64,000 nucleotides of DNA, taken from positions 61,222,773 through 61,286,772 of the forward strand of contig OW804095.1 in assembly GCA_942159475.1 (NCBI GenBank). The letters run 5' to 3'. Source of the DNA: Sthenelais limicola (taxonomy: Eukaryota > Annelida > Polychaeta > Phyllodocida > Sigalionidae). The position numbers were made by a program, and so were the translations under genes. Numbering within the stretch: position 1 is the stretch's first letter; the number at the start of each line of letters is the position of its first letter. The notes below the pieces were generated by a model. It was given only the letters and a program-made list of their open reading frames with translations. It was not told the origin of the DNA and searched no databases. This document shows, one piece after another, positions 23,501 through 37,140 of this stretch.

Positions 23501-26500
23501 AGGGGACATACATATGGATAGATAGATATATGCTAACGTGACTATACGTCATCTGAAGATGAACAAACGTCATTCGTTGGATAGAAGTCACTGAATGAAT
23601 CATGAAGGTCAACCAGTATCAATTTTTCAACCGTGGAGTATTAGACGTCTAGCATACATGTAAGTAGGGTGGCGGGAGAAGATTGGAAAGGGAGGAAATG
23701 AACATCGGGGAATTGCTCACATATCTTTCCGCATTCCCGATTCATTCATTCATGTTAATCGCAAGGATTATCACGAAACGCCAATTTCGCTGAGAAACTT
23801 TTATCTATTCTTAAGCTGCAATACGCATCGGAATTATCGAGAATGGTTACCGAATAACCATACGTGAAAAAGCCAGTTGTTGTAAGTCCATCCACGAACA
23901 ATGAATAAATCTCCAGCCTAAGCAGAATGCCCTATGCTCAGGGATCAGTCGTAAAGCATTGGAATCGATCATGAGTATGGAAGGTATCACAGCTGTTTTT
24001 ATCACAACCAAAGCTTATTTTTTACAAGCTTAGCCCGTTACATTTGTGGATGTAACGGGCCTAGGGGATTCAGGTGGGGTGTGTTGGTAATGAAATACAC
24101 AGCATCGATTGCTTGTAATTGCACGAGCCTTTACGGTGATGACAGGTAATTCATTATTAGAGTGCTCCCGACCTGAGCAGACTTAACAGACAATATATGC
24201 TCCACCAACACCATCACTTCTATAGTATATAATATTCAACTGTTACATCTGCCTCTAACAAAGCACACTATATGTAGTGTCTCATTGCAAGTCTTAGGAA
24301 CAGCCACATGAAGTATTCCACCTGATTATAGTCCATAGAGAATACTCACTTATGAGGGACTCAGAGATTGATGTGCATAGAATCACGCAAAACTGAGTCG
24401 TCGGGAGGGGATAAGTATGAAAAAAATATATTCAAGGGTGAGATGTAAACAACCTGTTTAGATGTAGATCCTACCGTGCAAGGTACTTGTGATGAGCAAA
24501 TCGAAAGCACCGTCAGAGAAGGGCCCAGAGTGGAAATTATCTTAATTAGACATGCAATTATACAGAAGATAAAAGCGCCGACATGCAACTGAGGATATCA
24601 GAACACTATTTTAATATTTTGAACATTTATTAGCTGAAACGGCTGAAATGATTGAAATTAGCCTCATCATTTTTACACTGGGATAATGGCAAGTTTGAGA
24701 CGATCCTTGAATAAAGAATAAAGATAAATAGATGGGATCCTTAAGAAAGTTACATGGCGACACCATCTATAGCCATGTTTTCATATTGTGCTGATGTAGC
24801 ACTTTGGTAATCACCAACAGGTTAAGGAGACCACAGAGCTTAGCAATATTAGATAGAGCAAGCACCACCTACCCATAACTATCAAACTCTGACCTACTCA
24901 TTAAATCCCTCGCCCACCAGAGAAACGTCTCCATTAATAAGTTCTACTAGATAAACAACACAGGCCCCTTTCAATCCATTTAAGCCCGGGGTTAGTACAT
25001 ATCCAAGGCAAAGGGTGCAGGGTTCGGAATGGCCAGAACAACCCAGACTATTATACCTCAGAGCAAATCATCTGGGGGCCTGGCTAAACTAACTAGGTTA
25101 TCAAAGCTCGCATGCCAGGAGGAGATATCAGATTGCCGAGGAATTTGATTTCCAGGAAAGTTACTGGTTTCTATGCACTACTTTCCTCCTGCAGGCTATT
25201 GCAGAGTAACCATGGCGACCCCAGCATTTGAACCTAGACCCGGGGATATGTGTAAGAGATAGCAATATGTTCATAACATATATTCTGAATGTGATATATC
25301 CGTATGAAACTTTGAATATAAATGTCTATCAATTGTTTATTAATTTGAATAGCGAATCGAATGACATATATCCTTTGACCACTCGAGTTTATACATCATG
25401 AAATGTAATTAATTGATCGGTTACGTACACACATCGGCTTGGGATGGCATTTAGACTCACAAAGACCGTATATGAACATTCCTGCTGTTTACAGGGATAT
25501 ATCATATCTCTCATGGAATAACAGCAATAGAACAAATAAGGTTCATGATATATGTTTTTACATGTGAGGTTCCTGTTAGCCTTTAACAATCTATAGTCTA
25601 ACAATAGCACTAGAGAAGAGTAACGAGCTCTCACTCATTACCTCAGGTGTGCGTAAGAGTACAAGTCAAGTATCACCATCAACACCGCGCCCATCAGCAG
25701 GCCAGCCACTGTCATACACTGAATCAGCTCTGTGAACTTATGTAATTTATGACTGAATTCCAGTTTAAATAACTAAAGATGCACCAGAGGATATATCAAT
25801 TTTTACACGGTCCAAACTGCCCCCCCCCCCCCCATAGTCAAGAAGATATGTGAGATCTAGGCATATTCAGGCTATTATAATGTTACGTAATCACCGTAAC
25901 AATAGCATATATATATATAATATTCAGTCCTCTCTCTCTATTGGTATTGGTTCAAATTGTGAACTAGTGACACGACTTCCAATATAAACTCTACAAGCAA
26001 CGGTGCTCTACTCAAGAGCATTATATGGCCTGGTAGAGTGCACCCTGAGACCTTTTACCCGACCCTGACAAGGTGATATGTTTAAAGGTCAGGGGGTGGA
26101 ATATTTAAAGGGAAAAAAATCAATCCTTCGACGACCCCGAATATGATTACCGTGCGGTATAGATCAAACACAGCTGTTCGCAAGAAAAACTTTGTGTTGG
26201 CCAAGCAGGACTGAGGAGAGTCCAGCAAGGGAATCTACGCAACGTCGACGAGAGCCAGGCTATGATAAAGATTTGGTCTGGATCTATTCCAACCTATTTC
26301 TACCGATACAGATCTAGTCGTACAGAGGCTATGTAACTCAACATGTAATTTTATCAAATCATGCACATTGCTATCAGACCAAGATCCAAGAAAATATGTA
26401 AGAATATAAACGAACATCTTTTTTTAAAACTTAAACTATCACCCCTGGCATTCTGTTGACAAGAGTTCTATATACATAGTTAACGTGCTGCAGTCCATGT

Positions 26501-29400
26501 GCGTTAACGATAAGGCGGGTGACGAGAGAAATGTTTAATTATAGAGCAGATACCGAAGTCAGTGACATCTCGTATGCAATAATGATTTCACCTCGTGTTA
26601 TGATATTGATTAATGGTCAAGATCAACAAAACACTATAGCCTGGCGGATCGGGTCGAATGAAGAGTTCTCGGATGTATGTCCCAGATGTGTGAGGCTGTG
26701 TATTGAATCCAAATTGTTAACCATGCACAACTACTCAGAGCCAACCTTAACGAGCCACTCAACCTCATATATGGAGAGGGGGAAGGGAGAGATATCACAT
26801 CATAGCCATAGGACACGAAACAAACATTCCAGATGTTTGCAGGACGTTTATGTCTGAATTCACCGTTCAAAATTTACCTACCTTCCACAATTTACTGTAC
26901 TCGTCCAGTTAAAGTGGGTGCCAGTTTTTGCCAATATATTGGTCATAGGACGCTGGACCGAGGCCAGTGATAAAATGACGGGGTATCAATAGTGTAAGCC
27001 TTCCCATACCCAGACAGCACTCTCCACCCAGGGGTGATTTGTACCTTGGCCGGGTCATTTATCCAGCTTCGTATAACTGGTCATCTCATTCCTTCATTCC
27101 AGACCAGGAGGGTGCCCCGGTCAATATCCATCTCAAACGGTTCAGACTGGTCTTTTCTTTGATATTTTCACTTGTAATTTATTTCCCCTATCTCTGGCGT
27201 GAGGAGGTATTGGAAGTAGTTTGCAATGTATTGGAAACTAATCAAGTTTGGACCGACGATCTATTTTGCAGTAATTCGTCTTTGGCTATCAATTTTCAAT
27301 TTGTTCCAAGGAACCCTCATTAATGCATTAACATCGTAGTGAATTCCAGAAATGATGACATACAATATAGGCATCCACAATGTCTGTTGGATAGACTATT
27401 TAATAGTTCATCATGCCAGTCACAGGTCTAATTCAAAGCCAAGGTCCCCTTTTTGTCGGGCCAAGAGCCATTATTCATAGGATTTTCTCCCGACACGCGG
27501 GACGTAATCAGTCACAGCAGCAGATTAGGTCAGTAGATTTATAAGGCATCCTAACCCTAGTGTATATGCATCCCAAACGAAAGAAATAGTGAGCCGTTTT
27601 AAATCACTTGAGACTGCTAGGTTACACTGAGTCAAATTCTCATTCCTGTATACTTCTACCCTATTTGACACACGACTGTTACATCGTTTTACAGCCTCAA
27701 GGGCTTTGAAGCCTTTAGACCCGTATACACCGTTCTATCTTTATAAATATAATTCCAAGGAGCTAAGTTAATTAAATAAACGTGTCACCTGGTGCATCGA
27801 TTCTTAAGAGAATTGAAATTGTATGGACATGTATAGACATAAACCAAGAAAATTGGCCCAACACAATTTTCGATACGGGGTGCTGATACTGCGGTCAATT
27901 ATACACCAATATAGCGCTGATGGTTAGCCAAGGGTAAAAGCATTCCTTCTCTTGTCAATTGTGTTTCAGTTGCCCTGTTCTCTGACCCGTACACAGAGTT
28001 GATAAATTGGTGCGGGCGCATATCTACTGTCTCAATCGATTGTTAGGATAAGAATGCAGAACCTAGTATCAATTCGTCCAATCCTGACACTTCCAAACTA
28101 AATGGTGACGATGTACAGCTACATATTTCGTAGGAGAACAGAATCGAAAATATTAGAGGATATTTCGTGAAAACTTTCCATAGATAAGCCTACTTTTACC
28201 TCACTGACACTTGGGTTGGGCATTGAACCCTTTAGACACTGTCTGACACTCATTATGCTACATGAGTGACCTCCGAACAACAAGAAAGCCCCTGGATGAA
28301 AGGTACATCCACCATGCATATACCTTAACCCTTCACACCGGTATAAAACATCCGCAAACAATGCATTCATGAATATCTAACCAAACTCCTAATTCACCCT
28401 TTAATGAAATACTCTTTCTGGCCAAATGTGTGGAACTAATCCATATACTAGCCTAAGTATTGCGATGGTTATTTATTATATTAAATGAATACAACGGTTT
28501 CTTGCCATGGTTAAGAGCTCAGAACAGAAATACATCTTTGATATAGAGCTACTACCATGGAATATTACAATTCATCATGTATAAAATTCGAATTATGCCA
28601 ACACTTTCGGAAGACATTACATGACTCCCATCCAATACCTTGCTGGCAGCAACAATGAATATTGCTTTTCGTGTCGATGATGGGTGGCAGTTATTGGTAT
28701 TTTTCTATCTAGATAGGGATACTATCCTCCTATGGTGGAAATGGGCATATCAATAATGAATCATTATCTTTAGCATTTCATGAATGCAGCCAACACTTAG
28801 AGGGAGTGCAATCCTATAATCAATTGAGGTACAACTTGGGCATGCTTAGAAGCATGCACAGTTGGAAGGAGGAATACAAAAGTAGCATTGCTGCATGGGA
28901 AGGCGACTGCAGGGCAACAAATGGGCGAAGGCAGTCTCGGGAGAGCTTTAATTTGTCTGTATTGGCTGGGTGATATCTCTAGCACTCCCCCAGGCCTGTT
29001 CTCAACTGATAATGTCGACATGATCCAGACTAAGACACGAGAGTTATACAATATGGTTTACATTTATATTGTTCACAAGCACCCTGTAAAAACACCCCGC
29101 CCATCAAATTGACCATAGAAAGAATTGCAACCATGCAGAGTAGGATTTCTTATTACCAATATATTCAAGAAATATCTCACAAAAATGTTCTAACAATACT
29201 AAGACTAGCGAAAAGACAGTTAATTATTTAAATTCGGACTCCTTGTTCAGTGTGATATGCTCTGAACAAAGGAAGAATAGCTGTTTCAACAAGTAAAACA
29301 TGGGAAACGAGTCTATATTTTCGTGCAATACAAATCTATCTTCGCAAGCACAAATAGGTTAACATAGAAAGACGTAGAATAACGAATCCCACGACGCTCG
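17561..29400. other. Long non-coding stretch, no gene recognised
   Basis: About 12 kb without a recognisable exon, RNA gene or transposon. Small local structures are inverted repeats TTAATTGATC/GATCAATTAA (17717-17756), ATGGTGCAT/ATGCACCAT (18104-18132) and GCCCGTTACAT/ATGTAACGGGC (24033-24060), a C14 run (25820-25833), and a 12-bp palindrome CCAATATATTGG (26931-26942). Open frames up to about 120 codons exist (for example stop-to-stop 18325-18690), but their number fits chance for AT-rich DNA of this length. Confidence 0.5.
25820..25833 (+). repeat. C14 homopolymer
   Basis: Fourteen consecutive C in AT-rich surroundings. Its length is likely to be unreliable in sequencing and polymorphic. 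Confidence 0.95.
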
Positions 29401-29450
29401 TCTTATCATTCTCTTGTCTTCCACTCCTGACCTATCACCTCCACCCTTAT

Positions 29451-29542
29451 CACGTGGATTCTCGCGGGAGAATTCTCTGGGTACGAGATTGTCCACGTGA
29501 CCTCTTTTAGTGGAAGGTCAAATGTCGCCTTCTTTTCACGTG
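29451..29542. promoter_or_regulatory. Three CACGTG E-boxes at exact 43-bp phasing
   Basis: Palindromic CACGTG boxes lie at 29451-29456, 29494-29499 and 29537-29542. The start-to-start spacing is 43 bp both times, close to four helical turns. Nearby are CCAATT just after the third box, GGTCAAAGGCA (DR1-like) around 29,593-29,603, and AAGGTCA and TTTGACCT half-sites. The flanking sequences of the three boxes differ, so this is not a tandem duplication. CACGTG binds bHLH-ZIP proteins such as USF, MITF/TFE, MYC/MAX and CLOCK relatives. No adjacent gene is visible. Confidence 0.4.
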
Positions 29543-29720
29543 CCAATTCGCCGATTAATATTTCAATATTCTACTCAACACAAGGATAGTTTTGGTCAAA
29601 GGCACTGCCTTTGTTGGCAGTAAACTACAAGAATCTAATTTCATCATATTCTTATGTGGCTAAAAATAAAGTTCAATTTAGCGCCTGAAATCGTTCAATT
29701 AAACGAGTCAACACTGTAGC

Positions 29721-32700
29721 CTTTGACCTGAAATTGAGGACAGCACTAAGAGCTATGCCTCAAACACATTCAAACATCGAGATGGGCCAGCAATAGCTTT
29801 GGCCCTAAGGTCTTGAGAGAGGTTTTAGTGTTCGTTCTAGCTCTGGGAAGGAATGTTTGTTGAGAGTCAATCACATTGCCATATTCCAAATGCATGGTGT
29901 TAAGCAATGTCACACAACTTAAATGAGTAAATATATAAGGTATGGAGAACAATAAATGTGAACTATGAATGTTTATTACTAGAAATGCCGTTTCTCAAAT
30001 TGACGAGTATCATGTTAGGATACAACCATCATTCAACCTTCATAGTTGTGACTTTGAAGCCAACCATGGGTAACATCATAGGGATGGCAGATCCACCACC
30101 GGCCCTATCAGAATAGATCACACCAAACTGGATATTATATTGTTTTACTTAGGACAGGGGAAGGTGCTAATGCACCTGACAAAAGCCTTTATGGGGCTCT
30201 AGGTATAAAAGCAGGAAAGGACTGAATATTCATTTTATTGTTAATTACTGGGATTACAACCAATGATACACACCAGTCAGGAAACCAAAGAACACCGAAG
30301 TCGGTAATTTGATAGCACAATAGAATAGGATAAAGCCATGAACAATGGCTAATAACTTCTATGAAATACATGTATATGGATGTATCCTAATAACTCCTAA
30401 GTGAAGGTCATGGGCCACGAGTTAACATTAGAACCTAAAGACATAATAGGTGCGTAAAGTGGTAGCGAACCAGCACAGAACCCAAAGAGGTGCCTTGGTC
30501 ACCACTGTAACAAAATCTGCCCTCTACTATACCCTGGGATTTTGGGTTGCCAACACAAGGGGTGGGGGGTCATTCCGTTCAAGGTAAATATAGTCATCAC
30601 AGACGTTGGCATGTTCATGTCTGCACTGTATTATGATTACTGATTACATTTGGAATCATTTCTCCATCTAATATATACTTTATCGGTAAAAGACCTCGGA
30701 TAAGCCGACTTCGCAGGGATTGTATTTATCAAACTAAGTCAGAGGCTTGTATTCTTTGGCCAATAGAACTGGGTGACTCCAACTATTTTTTACAACAGTC
30801 TATTTCTCGCTATAGCCACAAGAGTAGTAACTCAGATGCTGCTTGTTTGTCTGGGCAGAGGAAATTAAGAGCGGAACAAGCAGTAGAAAGCAAAAAGAGG
30901 GGGCATGGTTCACAACAAGCTAAAAAGAACAAGGAAGGAGGTATACACAAGGGGGCTAGTATACGCTGGAAGGTATAAACTCCTTAGAATGAACGATGTC
31001 CCGTTGGACATTTCCCCACGGAACATGAGCTATGAATTGCTCTCAATCCGGAAAGGCAATTTATATAACATTGCTCCAATTACTGGGCATTCTTGTTCAG
31101 AGGGTGATATCTTACCGCAAGTCGGGCCCATCTTGACGGATCCCCGTCCAAATAGACGTGTTTTTTTTTGCAGTATTCCCTCGCCCTGCTGCCAGATTTT
31201 AACCAATACCTAATATAGAGACCAATAGTGGACGATTCAGTGCCCAGGAGATCCATTTAGCCCAGACATCTGGCCAGCAAACACAATTTTCCGAATGCCT
31301 GCCGTCCCTTCAATCTTTAACTTAGGATTAACTATAGTGTGGGCACTTCAGGAGAAACACGGCAAGACCGACTTTATTTACACATCATTATCCGAGGAAA
31401 ATCAATTCTAGAGTTCACTATATAGGGAACTAAAAAAATATCAAGTAAAAATTCTGCTCAATTTATTACGGGTTTAAATAGATTAGGATAACTCTTCAGC
31501 CGATGTAGTCGTACAGGGTTCACACAGTGAGCTGGTGTTAGATTGGTATTACGGATCTTAGCAATGGACTACTTGATAAGGGTGCTCAAAGTGTACTGAC
31601 AAATGCCTTTCCAAACTGGGTTCCTTTTAAACTACGACTTCCAAACCCAAAGGTAACCATTCAAGACAGTGCAATTTTTCTATTAAAATTCGCTCTCATT
31701 GCAGGGTCTTAGGATATGGATATATCGAACAGGAATTAAATATACTTCTATAATCATCCTTACAAATATCCCCTCCAAATTCTAATTTGAAACTCTTTCC
31801 CCCCAGTATCTCAGGGATTCCGCTTCACTCCGCTTGTCATCAGAGGACATTCAGTAAGAAAAGAGGAAATTAAATGTTTCCGCTGGTAAAGGCATATGGC
31901 ATACGGAGGACGCTTTCCCTCCCTCCGTCCATTCCTATCCCCATCCCCATCCCATTCCAATTATAAGTCCCATGATATAAACGTGTGATAGTGGATCATC
32001 AAACATCAGCGGAACAAACCTCAAATGCATGAAACAACCCAGGAGGAAGCTAAAAATAGATCTGTTCCCAATGGGTGGCCGTGAGGATGACAGTGCTATA
32101 GCGTTGAGTGGCAATCGATACGGGAAGAGGATAAATGAAGAATGCGTCTATTACATGGTGTATTAAGAAATATTACTACCACAACACTCAGTCACATTGG
32201 CTACTGTTATATCTGTATCTAAAATCTTAATCATGGCATCTGAGCCATCATCTAAAAGGCACGGTTAAAAGTATCTCTCCCCGCTTCGTTCAAGAGAATG
32301 TGAAAATGAAATGTAATATAGAAACGGTAATATAGAAACATACTAAAACACATAAATAGCGATGAATTTATTTCAAAAGTTGCCATTCTTTCTTTGCAGG
32401 ATACGTGGTTCTTGGGAGTTACCAATATGGACATCTGCAGAAATGGATTAACTTTAGAGGATTAATGCAAACAAAGGTAAACATATAAGATATAAATAAA
32501 TGAAATAAAGAAACGACACCCACACACATTAAATGCATTTATCTAAAGTTAAATTGGCGCTAGAACATTGCGTACAGGAGAAACCATTGGTATTGGCAAA
32601 TACAAGTGTATAGCCAACTAAGGCAATTTTCCCAACATCGCGATAGGTATTGACACGGTACTAAATATGACAACTGAATATGCTGTCGCCAAAAGTGCAA

Positions 32701-35700
32701 TAGCTCATTTATTTCTGGTGCCTTCAATGACAGAGGAAATACATATGACTAGCTTACACAACCATAAATATACATCTAACGACCACTTCCCTATCCCAGA
32801 AAGAGTGGGTATGAGTGGGAAAAGTGACGGGAGGCTTTCCGCGTGATAATCTAATGGTAAATTGGCATGCAATGGCTCATTCTCCGTCAGAGATACGAAC
32901 GCTATTTGCAGTGAGTCCCTGAGTCTTTTAGGGGAAGTGGTTCCACGCTCGTAACCAATGGCTCGCGAGTTGTAGCCCCAGTGTCTGAATTACTTTCTCC
33001 AGAGCCCAGTGGACCCATTGGCTTTTTCAAGACATGCATATTTATCTGGCACTGTGCAAGTTGTAGAGTTGAATGTGCAGTGCAATAGGGAGATAGAGAG
33101 ATACTATTGCAATAGATGAGAGTAGGAGGAAATGAGATCAAGCTTTGTGACTCACGAACAGGGTATTCTATTAACTCTTGCACCAGAACGATTTGCTATG
33201 TGTCGTCCACTTAGCCTGTGAGTGGGGCAACTAGCTTAATTAAAAGACAGGCAGTGCAAGAGGAAGAAACCAATATCCATATACTCTTTACATTGTGCGT
33301 AAGACAAACGCAATAATATAAGAGTGTGTTTGAGCTATTGTGGTATCTAACAATATTCTATTCTACATCTTCAACCATCTTATTTGAATGTATCACGAGT
33401 ATTCAGGAACCATTCAGATTCAAGACACAGTCATATTAAGATAAGAAGACAGAATCTATTTCCTCCCATCTGTGTACATATGCTCCTTCATTTCCTTTCA
33501 AGCTCCTACGCCTATATCTAGTCACCTAAACGCAAGCGCCTGTTCAATGATAAATCTTTCTTATTCATGCTGAAGATACCCCAACATGACAAGAGCCTGT
33601 GATTCCCTGTAATACCCCAATTATTGAAATATAATAGGCTTGGGTGGTAGAAAGGAACTAGGAGGGAACAAGAGAAAAGGCGTAGGCATATCACAAATGT
33701 GCACTTCCACACCTCCCCTTTCTCCAGGCGTACTAGACACCGTTTCCTGAATGGGGAATGGTCTACATGCTACAAAGCTCCTCCCATGCTCTAAAGGGCG
33801 ATTCCAGACCATATAGAAACAGGTATATGGAAGATCGGGGATCGAATGAATAAAATAGGGATGTTTACCCACAAAGAGGCCATAAGATGGGAGATCAATA
33901 TCTAACATCTAGTCATAAGGACCAAGAAAATCGTAGGTAGATTTCTTGAAGGGACAATTAATTCATAGGACCTCATAAAAAAACCTTATGTGACCGAGTT
34001 TTTTTTCACTTGCGAAGATAAGGAGGACGGTCTATGAGTGAGGACCATGATCTTCGCATTCTATTTCTTCAATAACTCCCTAGTCATAAAAAGATGATTT
34101 TCTTCATATGATCCTCCCGTTGAAATGCTACATCTATGATTACTTTTAGTGTAAACGACTTTTGCTAGGAGTCTTAAGAAATTAAATGCATACTATATAT
34201 TATGGCGAAAATTTACCACTCATATACTTTTTATGTTTATCTCTAACATGAAAAGTAACACATGACACTTTAATAGTTCCAATTTTCTCTAAATGCATCA
34301 TGCGTTTCACTATTAAAGTCTAACATGTCACATGAATATATATTGTATATGAAGACGTGCAGAAAATCTTTAATTAGTAATGACGAACTCAAAAGGGTCG
34401 ATCCCCCGCAAGCAAATGGTTTAATTATTCAGTCAATATAAATAAAATCGGCGAATAGGAACTGCACTCGAACACAGTGGGTTGTGATCTAAGATGTTCG
34501 TGACTACCATTCTTTAGACTCTTAATCAGCTTAGGATTGATTCGATTAAAGCAAACTTGACTGTTTTTTCTCTGCTCCAAAGGATGCTGGACACAAAAAA
34601 AATGCACATGAATGGAGATGCTTAAGTTTTTATTCACAGCATGGGGAGTGCTTTATCCATTTTATGAAGGATGCTAGGTTGAGGTTCCACGGGGGAAAAA
34701 ATAATCTTAATTGAGACGATTCAACCCTACATTGAAATGTCAATTTCATTTCAATAGTGCTTAAAGTGCGTTTAAAAAATCAGATCGGGAAAGGGGACTC
34801 AACGCAAGACTCGCTTTAACAAATACAATAGTTATAATCCAAGGATTAGAAGAGAAATAACTAGAACTGCATCTTCAAAAATACCAAATTTAGGGGCATA
34901 TGTTAAAAGTATATCAGGCACAGACACTCAGTATCAAGCAAATGCGAAGGGCTTATACATTGAAGGCTGGTATGTTGAGGACGTATCAGTTATTACAGTG
35001 CCAGCCGGGGCTTAGCGATAGGAGCAGTTCCACTAGGATAAAGCACGAGTTATTATGAGCAGGTCATCTGTTCACCAGTGCAAATAGACCATAGCAACTT
35101 GCCTGCACACCACGATAGAGGCCAGTATTTTCATCGGTGAATATTCCCCATAAATCGGGGCCAGTCCGCAAGGATAGGGCCTTTACGACTTGAATCCCTC
35201 CTTTTCTGACAGCCAATGTCCTCCTTTGTCGTAAGATCGGTAATCAAGGAGGGAGATTGCTTCCAGATAAAGGATACAGCATATATAGCACTGAACAGAG
35301 AGTGATCCCTCTGTGAACTGTCCACATTCTTTTAAAGAACCTCGTTAGCAGACCCAATTAGAATAAGGGCATGATTCACCCTAACGTTTAATTGAGGTCT
35401 AACTCAGGAACTGTCCACTTGTCCATTGTGTGGCCCACAAGGGAGTGACATTTATAGAAAATAGGACAAGGATTTAGCTTGTCTAAATCAGGAAGTATTG
35501 CCTCCATTTCGCCAAACACTCTCCACTGATCCACCAGATACGAAGAAATAGGATGGACACACACTGTCCGATAGTTGGTAACAAAAGATGAGAACAAGAA
35601 AAAGAACACTCAAGTTTTCAAGCAGCAACATAGACGCTGTGTTACCTAAAAAAGTGGACACCCTTAATATAACTGGAATTCATTCATCTTTCTTTTGTAT

Positions 35701-36735
35701 TTTGTAGTGAAGGGCTTTGAAAGCCAACCCAAGTTGAACCTTAGAGGAAATCTTACTCTAAAGGTTGAACCGATCGCGAGAACGGGGTTCAACTTCAGGA
35801 AACTTGCTGGCAGTCAAAACACACCGAATAACTTCGTGTCTGGCTCCCATCCGACCACTTACTGGGCGCTTTATTTTCATTCCTTAGCAGTTAGATACCA
35901 TATCGACCCAATCAGTAATAATGGGTCTCACCTGCATCCCAAAGGGCAACCCTAAATACCAAACAATATTTACAAAGGTCGTTTAGAGTCACGAGGTATC
36001 TACAAGGTGATGGTATTTCCGAATCTCATGTTCTCAACGTGGTTCCTTGTCGAAGGAAACAGGTGGTAGGCGTATCGCATTGCCCTTGTGAGCCTTCCTT
36101 TATACGGTACCCGACCTGATGAAAAGGGTTACATATATCCTCTGAGTCTTGAAATTAAGAAGTTCAATATTAGATTAGGATAACACCTCCTCAACGGGTT
36201 CTCCAAAAGTAATTAGATTGTGACACAAGACCGAAACTATTTTTATGCGTCAGGATAAACATATGAAGAGGCTCGTCAAGCTAATTATATCAGATCTGAT
36301 TTGAATTTCAATGTTAAATCCTGGAGGGTCCTTGTTAAACACAACCACCAACTTGACAGTCTTTGTTACAAGGTGAAAGGTCTTTCAGATAGAAATAAAC
36401 AGTGACACCTGAAGGATGCTCCCCATTCAATAAAAGTCACAATCATCCAAAGAAAAGAAAGACAGGCCATTTGGAGAGAATGTGAGAGTACTGGAAACAT
36501 TGGCATAAGGGATTTGATCCTTGGTAGGTCATATCATGAATACATTGTAAAATTGACAAGCATAAATTGTCTAAATTGTGAGTTAAAGTTGTCTCATTCG
36601 GCCACACATTCGTCTCGCCCCTACCGGCCAGAAGGCTACCTACACTTTCTTACCGCCACAACGCTCGCGGATTTCTTATCATTCCCAAGTCCAAAGGTAC
36701 AGGTGAGGTCCAGGTCTGATCGTTATCTCAAAGTC
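29721..36735. other. Non-coding stretch, no gene recognised
   Basis: About 7 kb with no recognisable exon. The only structure noted is an 11-bp inverted repeat ACTTTAATAGT/ACTATTAAAGT at 34267-34277 and 34309-34319. A 102-codon open frame at 30905-31213 (+) has no known motif. Confidence 0.5.
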
Positions 36736-36743
36736 GATCACAT

Positions 36744-36823
36744 GGGAAGGGAGGGGAGGGGCTGACCGCCAGGTCAGGGGAGGGGGGAATACTGATTAAA
36801 GAGTGGGAGGGAGAGGGGAGGGG
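36744..36823 (+). promoter_or_regulatory. Pair of G-quadruplex motifs
   Basis: GGGAAGGGAGGGGAGGGG (36744-36761) and GGGAGGGAGAGGGGAGGGG (36805-36823) each have four runs of at least three G with loops of 1-3 nt, the canonical G4 pattern. The connecting stretch is also G-rich. Both lie on the plus strand, upstream of the promoter-like block at 36927-37033. Confidence 0.7.
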
Positions 36824-36879
36824 AGATAACCCCGTGACCTGGTCACCACCCAAAGAGATTGGTCAGAGTGGCAGTGGTC

Positions 36880-37140
36880 ACTCTGAGCCTCGTTTTAATA
36901 ATTTGTCTGTCATTGTTATCCTGTGGCTGATTGGGTCTCTAATCTAACCTGTCGATTAATTGGTCCAACGAGACCTAAGCCAATCAGCGCAGGCCCAGTG
37001 TATTCGTTCTAATCTGTCTAGTATAAGAATAAACATCAGAGTTAGTTCGACCTCTTGTAAGGATCCTACTGATTTGAAGCATACATCTCTGTGTGTTGCG
37101 TTGATTAATTTCTCGCCCAACTACTGACCCTGAATTATAA
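36880..37140 (+). mobile_element. Promoter-like block, possibly a solo LTR
   Basis: Elements in order: ATTGG (inverted CCAAT) at 36930-36934 and 36959-36963, CCAAT at 36980-36984, then TATAAG at 37022-37027 overlapping an AATAAA at 37028-37033. A start site near 37,050 would fit. CTGATTGG (36927-36934) and CCAATCAG (36980-36987) form an inverted repeat. CCAAT boxes, TATA, a nearby AATAAA and a pyrimidine-rich tail ending ATTATAAC are typical of an LTR (U3-R-U5) of a Ty3 or BEL/Pao retrotransposon. No second LTR, primer-binding site or gag/pol is seen, and the edges are not defined. The alternative is the promoter of an unrecognised gene. Confidence 0.3.

Noticed and set aside
25215..25245. 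B-box-like GGTTCAAATGC on the minus strand
   Set aside because: Imperfect match and no A box at proper distance.
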